Part shown: one piece after another, positions 25,901 to 37,900 of the stretch
How positions within the stretch are numbered: position 1 is the stretch's first letter
How the letters are laid out: the number at the start of each line of letters is the position of its first letter
Assembly: GCF_020497125.1 (NCBI RefSeq)
Contig: NC_059081.1
Coordinates: forward strand, 12,885,105-12,949,104
Source of the DNA: Mauremys mutica
Lineage: Eukaryota > Chordata > Testudines > Geoemydidae
Direction of reading: 5' to 3'
Length of the DNA: 64,000 nucleotides
Made by a program: the position numbers and the translations under genes
The notes under the pieces: model-generated
Databases searched by the model: none
What the model was told of the DNA's origin: nothing
Seen by the model: the letters and a program-made list of their open reading frames with translations, nothing else

Positions 25901-28900
25901 GTTGATCGCTACCCGTTGAGCCCGACAATCTAGCCAGCTTTCTATCCACCTTAGAGTCCATTCATCCAATCCATACTTTAACTTGCTGGTGAGAAAACTG
26001 TGGGAGACCATATAAAAAGCTTTAGTAAAGTCAAGGTATATCATGTCCACTGCTTTCCCCATATCCACAGAGCCAGTTATTTCATCATAGAAGGCAATCA
26101 GGTTGGTCAGGCTGGTCATAGAAGGCAATCAGGTAGTCGCTCTTCTGCTTTTATTATCTGAACCACCTTGCCAATGACAATTTTGCAAGACCCAGACTTG
26201 ATGCATGCCCTTATAAATTGTTTAGAACTTCTTATATTATTTTAAAAGATTGTTTGCATTTTGTTTTGTTTTTAAACTTTAAATATTATAGACACAAAAT
26301 CTGATTAAAGAAAAATGATTAAGAAGGAAATGACTAAAGCAGACAAGCATTTTTCCAAAGCAATTGTCCATTTATTTACAGTCTTAGACCCATCCTTCAT
26401 TAAGGAAATCTGGGACTTCCAGTGTTGACACTGCACTGGTGTAGATGAAAATTTGCAGGGGAATGATTTACTCTTGTAATTTGCTGGGACTAAGCTATAC
26501 AAATGCAACACATCTACACTGGAGCTTATCAGTGATCTCATTACATGTGCAGATGTGTCATTTCCTTTCCTCCCTTCCTCCAAGCCAGGCTTGATAACCC
26601 CAGCCTAGGAAGCAAGGCACTGGCGGTGGAAAAGGAAACGATGCATTTAGAAGATGCCATTTCTTGTTAAATATTGAGTTGGGGTCTCAAAAGTTGTGCT
26701 GATGGAGCTTGGCCTAGGAGTTCGAATTCACATCTGACAGGGACTGAATTACATGGCCAGTAATGCACTGCAATATTTGGTTTTCAACGTGCTGCCTTTG
26801 TTTTCAGAAAAAGCAGAAAAGATCTAATGTGTAATGGCCCCACTCATATCTGGGGATTTTGCAGCATGGAGGAACCTCATTGTTAAGTAATTGGCAAAAG
26901 TTATGCTCACAGCTCTGACTATTTATTAGCAGGATTCATGCACGTACTTCCCTAAAAAAACCCTGCAAATTCTTTACTCTCACTCTGTTGAACTTCAGCT
27001 TTTCACAGAGGTGATCATATCCATTGGGTAAATCCTTTAGAGCAGTAGGTGATACCCACGTCTAGTACTTTCCAAAATAAACATATTCCTGGGTTCGTTA
27101 CTGATTTATAGCCATTTTGGTTGATCTTGTGGTTTGAACTTGATGCCTATTTTAGAAATACTTTCACAGCTTTGCAGAAATTAGCTGCAGCAGATTTTTT
27201 TTGGAATTTGCCAAGTAAAACAGCAAAGCGGTCCGTTCTTCCAGAACCTGAATTATAAACTGTACACACTGAGGTCAAACAGCAGGGGATTTTGCTTAAG
27301 GAATGCGTCTCATACTCCTTCCCCACAGTTATTGTACTTGGCAGAAAAATATCTGAGTAAGATTTTACTTGAATCTCTCTACTGAAGTCAGCATTTTTAC
27401 TCAAGGAATTGCAAACATCAAAGGATCAGCGAATTATATGTTTTGTGAGGGTCGTCTTCAAGTGATCTGAAGGATGATAGGGATTTTTTAAAAAACATTC
27501 TTGGTCAATATCTGGGTGAAAAGTGTTTAACAAAACTGAAAAACAAAAACAGAAACTTAAAGTTTTCTATGGGCAGTCAGGCCCTCAGTTACATGAATCT
27601 CAAGTTATAGTCATTCACACTAGCAGTAATGCAAGGAACTTTCTCTCCATTATCGTTCTGATTCAGATATCTTTGCTCATTCTGAATAGCGCCCTGCTAC
27701 AAGAGTCGATTCACCAAATTCAATAGGAATACTGTGGAGTAAGGTACTCCTCAGTTAATACCGGCAGAATTTAGCCTTATATAAGGCCTGGTCTACACTA
27801 CATGTTTAAACCGAATTTAGCAGCGTTAAACTGATTTAACCCTGCACCCGTCCACACAACGAGGCCCTTTATATCGATATAAAGGGCTCTTTAAACCGAT
27901 TTCTGTATTCCTCCCCGATGAGAGGAGTAGTGCTGAAATCGGTATTGTCATGTCGGATTAGGGTTAGTGTGGTCGCAAATCGACAGTATTGGCCTCCGGG
28001 CGGTATCCCACAGTGCACCATTGTGACCGCTCTGGAAAGCAATCTGAACTCGGATGCACTGGCCAGGTAGACAGGAAAAGCCCTGCGAACTTTTGAATTT
28101 CATTTCCTGTTTGCCCAGCGTGGAGCTCTGATCAGCACGGGTGGCGATGCAGTCTCAAATCCAAAAAGAGCTCCAGCATGGACCGTACGGGAGATACTGG
28201 ATCTGATCGCTGTATGGGGAGACAAATCTGTTCTATCAGAGCTCCGTTACAGAAGACGAAATGACAAAGCATTTGAAAAAAATCTCCAGGCTATGATAGA
28301 CAGAGGCCACAGCACTGTGCTGTGTGACAAGTGTAACGGAAAGCCAAAGAATCAAATGGACACTCATGGAGGGAGGGAGGGGGGACTGAGGACTCCAGCT
28401 ATCCCACAGTCCCTGCAGTCTCCGAAAAGCATTTGCATTCTTGGCTGAGCTTCAAATGCCTGAAGGGTCAAAAACATTTTCCCGGGTGTTTCAGAGTGTA
28501 TGTCATCAATTTACACCCTTCCCCCCCCCCCGAAAGAAAAGGGGAAAAAATCGTTTCTTGCCTTTTTTCAATGTCACCCTATGTCTACTGCATGCTGCTG
28601 GTAGACAGGGTGCTGCAGCGCTGAACACCAGCATCCCCTTCCCGGTGGCAGACGGTGCAAAATGACTGGTATCCATCATCATCATCATCCCGTGAGTGCT
28701 CCAGGCTGGCCTCGGTGAGGTCGGCCTGGGGCACCTGGGTAAAAATGGGAATGACTCCTGGTCATTCCCGGCAGATGGCACAAAAGGCTTGGTAACTGTC
28801 CTCATCATAGCAGCTGGAGGCTGAGCTCCATCAGCCCCCCCTTTCATGTCTAAAGAAAAGATTCTGTCCTGCCTGGACTATCATAGCAGCTGGAGGTTGC

Positions 28901-31900
28901 CTCCCCATCATTTTATCTCACTAAAAGTCAGTGTTTCTTATTCCTGCATTCTTTATTACTTCATCACACAAATGGGGGGACACTGCCACGGTAGCCCAGA
29001 AGGGTTGGGGGAGGAGGGAAGCAACGGGTGGGGTTGTTGCAGGGGCACCCCCTAGAACGGCATGCAGCTCATTGTTTCTGCGGGATCTCTGGGGCTCTGA
29101 CACGGAGCGGCTGTGCTCTCTGGTTCGCTAGTACACTTGCCCCATATTCTAGGCAGGACTGACTCTATTTTTAGACAAAACATAAAGAAGGGAATGACCC
29201 AGGGAGTCATTTCCATTTTTGACCATGCACCCCGGCCGACCTCAGCGAGGCCAGCCAGGAGCACCCATGACAGCAGCAGATGGTACAAAAGGATTGATAA
29301 CCGTCATCGCCAAATTCCAAATGCAAACGGTGCAAAATGACTGATAACCATCATCTCATCGCCAATTTACAATGGCAGACGGTGCAATAGGGATGGTAAT
29401 CGTCTCTGCTACCTTGCAAAGACAAATGAATGCTGCTGTGTAGCACTGCAATACCGCATCTGTCAGCAGCATCCAGTACACACATGGTGACAGTGACAAA
29501 AGTCAAAACAGGCTCCATGGTTGCCATGCTATGGCGTCTGCCATGGCAATCCAGGGAAAAAGGGCACGAAATGATTGTCTGCTGTTGCTTTCACGGAGGA
29601 AGGATTGAGTGACGACATTTACCCAGAATCACCCGTGACACTGTTTTTGCCCCATCATGCCTTGGGATCTCAACCCAGAATTCCAATGGGCGGGGAGACT
29701 GCGGGAACTATGGGATAGCTACGGGATAGCTACCCATAGTGCAACGCTCGGAAATCAATGCTAGCCTCAGTACATGGACGCACACCGCCGAATTAATGTG
29801 CTTAGTGTGGCTGCGTGCACTCGACTTTATACAATCTGTTTTAAAAAACCGGTTTCTGTAAAATCGGAATAATCCCGTAGTGCAGACATACCCTAAGACT
29901 GCATCTAATGCACTGACATAAGAGTCTGGTTCTCCATTCCACCTTAATCCACAGCTTTATCTCCATTAACAATATACATTTCATTATACCAACAGTGGTT
30001 TTTGACTGTTTTGCAAAGGGCTTCTGTTTATGAACCAGATCCCCAGATCCAAACTATCCCAATCTTTGTGGTGTTCAAAATGCCAATCCAAAACGTTCCA
30101 GCTTTGTTTCATCATTGGCTTTCAGATCACGGGAAGGTTTGTGCACATAGTTTATAAGAAATCAGTTTTTAATAGCTCCAAGATGTTGAGGAACTAATAC
30201 ACACATAGGTGGTATGCACATTGCATAAACAAAGGATGTAGGTGGACCAACCAAGAATTCCTGACATGACCTCAGTGGGAATGCTGCATATCATGGCCAC
30301 TGAGACTTCACGGGGACAGCAGGAATAGAAACAAAACTCTTCTCTTGGTTAGTGGAACAGTAGAAATATGCTGTTCTTTGTGTGCAAATAGTCACAGGTT
30401 GAATCCCACCTCGTCTGTTACAGAGAAGATGAATGGTCTCATACCTTGAAATTTGGAGAGCAAGCGTGGCCTAGTAGATAAAACACTGGACTGGGACCCA
30501 GGTGCCCTGAGTGCTATTCCTCGGGCTACCACTGGCTTGCTGGCTGACTTTGTCACTTCACCTCCCTGTACCTCAGTTTCCCTAGCTGGGGATAACAATA
30601 CTCACCTCCTTTGTAAAGTGCTTTGAGGTCTACTGATGAAAAGTGCTATATAAGAACTCAACATTATCATCATCTTGCAAGAAACCGCTACCATTTGAGC
30701 TACAACAGCATAGGTACTGGAACTAGGGGTGCTGCTGCACCCGCTGGCTTGATGTGGTTTCCATTATATACAGGGTTTACAGCTTGGTTCAATGGCTCTC
30801 AGCACCTCCACAATACACATTGTTCCAGCACCCCTGTAAGACAGAATTTGCAAGCTTACAAGACCTCAGGCTGACAGTTGAGCAGTTCTGATTCCATCCA
30901 GTAGAGGGCAGTGGGGCACATACGCTCACTAAGGTAGTGCGCTAAAATACTAATTTTTGGAACCCTCACCATGTTGCACAAGCTAAATGTAAAGCCTAAA
31001 ACTAGCTGACAGTGTCACTTTAATAACCAGAGACAGGAGAATTCTTACCCTCAGAGTTACGGGCAGTGCGTGTTATGTCCTTGGCAATACTTAGTTAACT
31101 ACCTCCCATTTTTCTCCCCAGGCACTACCAAAACTAGGCGTTGCAGGTATTTTATAGCAGCACATTCTTATTCATTTTCCTTTCTACAGGATACTCCATG
31201 CTGCAGAGCAAAGAGGTCATTCCTGTAGCAGCAATAAGCCTACTCCCCCCTCTGCTCGTGGCTGTCATGATAACGGTGATATTTTACCTCTGCCGCACCC
31301 AGAAGCAGAAAAAGAGAGCCAAGGACTGGGGCCAGAAGCACACACAGCACCAGGCTTTGCCCGAGCCAGGAAAAGCTGATGAGGACGATGAGAAATTATC
31401 TGTGATGACAGACGACAATCACTCCGGCATGAGCTTCACCTGCACCAACAGCATCAACCATAACACCGAGCTGCTGCCCATTGAGCTGGATGAGATAGTG
31501 GGGAAAGGCCAGTTTGCTGAGGTCTGGAGGGCCAAGCTGAACCACACCACTTCGGGGCAATACGAGACAGTAGCTGTTAAGATTTTCCCGTGCGAGGAAT
31601 ATTCCTCATGGAAAAATGAAAGCCAGATCTTTACAGATGCCAGCCTCAAGCATGAGAGCGTCCTTCAATTCCTTACAGCAGAGGACAGGGGGTCTGGGCC
31701 CCGGAAGGAATACTGGCTCATCACTGCCTACCATAGAAGGGGCAACCTGAAGGACTATCTGTCCCGACACATTCTGAGCTGGATAGACTTACAAAAAATG
31801 GCCGGCTCCCTGGTGAACGGCGTGGCCCACCTGCACAGCGACTACACTGCCTGTGGCAGGCCAAAGATCCCAGTCGCTCACCGGGATATCAAAAGCACCA

Positions 31901-34900
31901 ACATCCTGGTGAAGAGCGAGTGGGAGTGCGTGATTTGTGATTTTGGCATTGCTCTAAAGCTAGACCCTTCCTTAACAGCAGACGACTTTGCTAACAGCGG
32001 GCAGGTGAGTGAAGCCAAAGCTGGGTTATTGACTTGACTTTACAGAAATTCTTGGCGTCACTTAACAATACATCCCAAGTATGCCGTAAGCTGAAAACCA
32101 CATGCTGCCAAATGCAAGAAAACCACATGCTGCCAAATGCAGGCCATGGTGGAGATGAGAAAGGGTCTGTGGGGAGAGGAGGAAGTCTGAGAACTTCATG
32201 AATTTGCCCACATGCCACTTGGATTTAAAGCTGAAATCTAACTAGAGTTGACCATCTGACAAATGTGCTCAGTATTGGACTGAGATATGCTTAGGCACAC
32301 CTGCAAACCATGATGCTATCTTTAAAATTGCACACAAACCCAGTACAGTCATTGATCTATTTCAGGCCCAAGGAGGGAGTTTAGACGTTTCAGCGCATAG
32401 TAATGTTTAATGCTGATGATACAGCAAATAAACTATCTACTGTAGCTTTTCTAAAAGAGCTAGTGCAGGAGTGAGACTCAGATACTATGGCGATGGGGCC
32501 CACCTGCACACTCATTAGGCAGACAGTGCCTGGTCATTGAACTCCCTGTGGCTGCTCATAATGAAGATGAACAGGAGGAAGGGAGGATGGGAAACCATCT
32601 TACATATTCCTAGTGCTTGGCAGTTGGTGTTAGTTTGCTCCTGAGCAAGAACAATCAGGCTATGAAGATATTTCAGTGTCTTCCACCTACTCACCTCAGT
32701 TGTAAAGTGGCAGGTCCTTACCATGCTGCAGCTGCTTGCAGATATATTTGCTCATCTCTGTTGTTTTTTTTGGCTAGGTTGGCACTGCCAGGTACATGGC
32801 TCCTGAGGTTCTAGAGTCTAGAGTGAATCTGGAAGACCTGGAGTCCTTCAAACAAATGGACGTCTACTCCATGGCCTTGGTTTTATGGGAATTGGCCTCC
32901 AGGTGTGAGGTTGTAGGAGGTAGGAAAACTGCAACATAGTCCCATGTATTCCCTTCTTTCTAGAACCAAAGGCCATGCTAGCTAGCCCCTGCATTTTTGT
33001 AAATTAACCACCCTTAGACAACAGTTTTCATGCTCTCTTCCCACCAAGCAACAATCAGTCCATTACATCTTCCACTGATACAGTCCTGCGGCTCATCTCA
33101 CATACAGCTTGGTCTTGGATGCTCAACAGCTCCTGAGGGGTGCCGAGCACCAATGGAAGTTAGATTCTCCAGCACCTGGTAGGATCAGGCATGCAATCTG
33201 CTAAGCATTCCCTGCTTGCTACATGCCTGCTGCAGAATGGTCTTCAGGCGTAGGTTCTCAGAAGCCATGATGGTGTGCAGGATAAACAAATACAGATGGA
33301 GAAAAGAACAGGATCTCCACGATAGTTCCTCATTTTTGGAGGCTGTTGTCCATGGTGATGGAATACTACAAAGGGGAGGGAATATGAACAAGAGAAAAAA
33401 GTGGGTCTAAAAAGAGCTCATGGGTGAATCCTAGCCCCACTGAAATCAATGGGAGTTTCCCTAATTGACTTCAGTGGAGCCAGGATTTTATCCCACACCT
33501 CCAAGCAGGCCCATAGCCAGCCAAGTAAACACACCTGCATGCACAGAGTGGAGCCCTGCAGGGGCACATTCCTGGTGCTCCTCCCAGTTTCTAAAAATGC
33601 CATGATTTAGACTAGAGACTGGTGAGATCCTAGGGGCTCTCACCCACCAAAAATTCAAAGCACCCAGTGAAGACGTACTCATTTCAGAAGGCAGATTATA
33701 GGCATGTGAGTGCACACAGTAAGCTAGCGTGGGAATTAACTAGCTCACCATAGGCAAGTTATATTCTATTAAAATAATCAACAAACATGTATCAAAGCCA
33801 TCAGGCCCTGACTATACACATTTCCCATCAGCCAGGCACCTAAAAACCAAAGCAGGCTCCCCGTCCCTTTAGACAATACTATGAAGTTCATCTACCTCCC
33901 ATCCACAAGCAGTTCACGAGCTCTGGCATCCTACCCAGTCATGTCCCCTAACATTTCAATCAGTGTCTATTTCATTGCAATGTCCTGGTACTAATCTTTC
34001 TGTGCAACAATTTACTATGATTCCTAAGTTTTCTCCTCTTCCTTCTCTGCCTGTCCCTTTCCTTCAGGCTTTCAGCTTTCTCCCGTTTTCCTTATGATAA
34101 ACTCTCCCCCGCCCCCGCCCCGGCCTCCATCCAAATCTCCCCATTTGCCTCAGCCCTCTCTCCACGCCATCCATCCCCCCCACCTTCCTGCATTCTCTGA
34201 GCTCTCCTGGCCTCCTTTTATGTCCCCACAATTCACTCCAGTCCCCTTTCCCATGCCCTGCCCTGCCCCCAGGGAGATGGAATGGTTCCTGGAACAGAGG
34301 AGACTCACAGATTGAAAGAGATGGGATGGGGGAAAGCAATGGAGATCCTACCCTCCTCTTTCAGGAGCTCTGCTCTCAGCAATCCCCACACAAACCAAGG
34401 GGGGAGCAAGAATTGCCCTTCTTTGCCATGAAAGCTGCCCGAGAGCCCTCCCCTCTGCTACACCAGAGAGCGACAGAGGAAAAGGTTCACAAGGCTCATC
34501 ACATACAAGGAAAGATGCGCCTGACTTGCAATTGCTGTGGCATCTAGAAACTTCACACCGTTCACCTTTTTAACTTGATACACACTGATATAAAAGCACC
34601 TCGAAAATCTGAAAATTAAAGGCTGGAGAGAGTCACTGTATCTTAGACCCTTCCTGACAAAAGCTTAGTTGGGGAGAAGAATTTTGCACTATATCCTGAA
34701 GGGCGAGTCTCTCAGCTCCCCCATGCCACAAGGGAGCTATTTCCACAGCTCTGGGGTCTACATCGGGAACACTTCCCAGTCTCCTGCTCTCAAGAGGGCA
34801 CGTGTCCAGTCTGCGAGTGGGTCTCAGATCCCAAAGTCACTTTCTAAAAACATTTGCCGCACCTATGATGAAATAGTGCCGTCAAAAGGAGGCCAAAAGC

Positions 34901-37900
34901 AAAAAATCCTTTCCAACAAAAAGATTCTGAGATGTTTAAAAAATTTTTTTTATTAAGAATCAGTGTTCCCTCCCCCTGCCTTTTCATTTGCAACTCCATT
35001 GATGTCGTGTACAGCGGGGGCCACCCTCATGTTTTTGCCCATTTAAATTCAGTAGGGGAAGGAGTCATTTTAACTTAGTGATGAGCCTGAACCAAAAACC
35101 TGCTCCCTAACACTCCTGACCTTTGAGGACATTAAGCTCTGAATCCAAACTTCGAGGCTCTAGACCCATCTACAAAAATCATACTCTTTCTAGTTCCATG
35201 CCATGGATAGCAGCCAGATGAGCAAACACACGCGTACCACCAAACCACGAAAGACATCCCGTAATGCTGCTTTGATTTATCACCTAGAGGTAAAAAGTTA
35301 CGAGCTACCTTTTGGGTCGAAAGTCCAGGAGCAACCCTGTGTGGATACCATGAGAGACATTGTGCTGCATGGCAGAGGGCGCCCAGAGATACCTTGCAAC
35401 TGGCTAGTGCATCAGGTAAATAGTAAATCAAAGAAAAGACTATAGCAACCTAAGTCATCTATTCATTGCCTTGACTTGCAATGGACATGATCATCCTTGA
35501 ATGACAGTATCAATACATCTATGATCCAAATTACCTGAATCACAAAGACACTGGAGGAAGGGGTTTTTTTTCCATAATTGCCTAAGTGATTTAGGAGCTC
35601 CTAAATCATGTAAGCACTTTTGAAAAAATCCCACCCCTATTCTGCAACTTAGCTCATTTGAGGGATAGACTCAATGTTAGGAGCCAAAACCTGTAGCTTA
35701 GAGCAAGTCACCTGTATACACAGTGCAATTGCTCCCTTAATTCACAGGGTATTGGTTTCTGTTTCCTAAATGGAGGCCCTCTAAACTCGCAAAGAGTTTT
35801 CAAGATGGCCACACACACAACACTTGCAGAATAAAATCTGAGCCCTGCATTTGCTACATTTTGCATGAGCATCTCGGTAACAAAACACTATTTGTATAAA
35901 CGCTCGTAGGACTCGAAAGAACCAGGCTGTAAACAGTGTCAAAATGAATGTGATTTCTAGCTGGAAGAAAGTTTGCGAGCACATTTTTGGCAATGTTCAC
36001 TCAGCTGTTACAACTTGCATTTGAAGGCAGTTATTGGCCCTCAAATCTCACAACTATGTTCTTTAAAGTTTTGAACATAGGCTTCAGATCTGCACCCTAT
36101 CCGCTTTTAGGTAAAATTTGGAACTGCAGATAAAATATGCACCTACTTGAGGCTATGCCAAGCTAGATTTCAAAGGCCAAGCTCTACCTCGACTGATTTT
36201 TATTAAGCTGAAAAAGTGTTTCTGATCATGATCCTTATCTTCCCCTGGCACATTAGAGTTAGTCCTCCTAAAATGCAGTGTGACACAGCCATCTGCTGGG
36301 AGGAAAATAGAACATGTGTTTATTCATTCTACAACTAGTTCCCACCCCACTACCACCAAAGGTCCTTACTACTTAGAGGTACATTATCCGTTTGATGCTG
36401 AGAGACTGGCACAAGTTACTCATTTTAATGGGAGTTACACACAACCCTCCCACGAAGAAAAAATGACAGCAGGCTCTAAGTTCAATGCACTGCTCAAAAT
36501 GCCAGATCCATTTGTCCTGACCGTTTTAGGCTGAGATTGTCAAAGGCACCTATGTGGGTTAGTCACCCAGATCTGGTGCCTAACTCCCTTAGACTGTTGG
36601 AAAGTCCAACTTTAACCTAAAGCTGTTAAAACAACCAGAGACACATTTACTACTCTATATTGTAAATATGGCATGACTCAAATGTAAAATCAGGTTGAAT
36701 TAAAAAAAAAAAATCTAGTTGTGCCATTAGAAAAGCAAGATGAAACCTTTTTCAACTTGCTTTTTGTCATCTTAACCTAGAAGTCATTTGTTTTAAAGGA
36801 TCTAATTTATTTCTAAACTAACTTTTTTAAAAAGCAAACATGTTTACTGCTGGGTAAAATAAGATATTATTCGGGAGAGTGGTAGACAATCTACTGCTTA
36901 ATCAATAAAACTAGGACAGATGGCAAAGCTGTGTTCTATCTGTGGAAACTTTATTAAAAGATTAGGTTGAAATTTGTTAAGTGAATCTAAATCTTTTCAA
37001 TAAGGCAAATACATGAATTATTTTAGAAGGTACTGAAATGTAGTCTCTATCACTTTAAGTAGACAACTCTGTTCTCTCTAACTTTTGTCATCCTAATGTA
37101 TCTAGCATGTTTTTTAATCGGAAGAGAGACTTATCTGAGATTTGTGTGAGGGGTTAGAAAAGGGTGTCAAGAGAGTATTGGAGAAATACTTCAAGATATA
37201 ATATTTAACTTTAGCATTAGGATCCTGGAGGTTTTTCAGTGATATTTTAATTGTGAATGCACAGAATACACAAATCCACTGAAAAATATGAACATGTTTT
37301 ATTTAGAAGAATTTCTCTTCCCAATAGTGTCTGTTGCAAATTTGACATGATGATGTAAAATGCAGTAGCACAAATTAGGATTGTGGGGTGAAAGGAAGGT
37401 CAGACAACTTCTGTGCAGTTGTTAGCTCACAGAAAAAAACCATCTGACAGACAACTGCCATTTTATTTCTACACTTGACAGTTTTGGTCTCTCTTTAAAG
37501 CCTACAGGATAAAAAGTAATTGGCTGTACAGAGCGTTGGCTATTATAATGGAAAGACTAATGTGCTAGAGAGTGCACTGACAAGCCTGGGTGAAGCTATT
37601 TCCTTTGGTGGTCAGTAAACAAACCTTTCATAGAATCATAGACTATCAGGGTTGGAAGGGACCTCAGGAGGTCATCTAGTCCAACCCCCTGCTCAAAGCA
37701 GGACTAATCCCCAGACAGATTTTTACCTCAGTTCCCTAAGTGGCCCCCTCAGGGACTAAACTCACAACCCTGGGTTTAGCAGACCAATGTTCAAGCCACT
37801 GACCTATCCCTCTCCTACTCCAAAAAATAAAGAGTTCTCAGGAGATTTCTTTGGAACTCTGAAGAGATATATATATTTAATATGGAAATATACCTATCAC

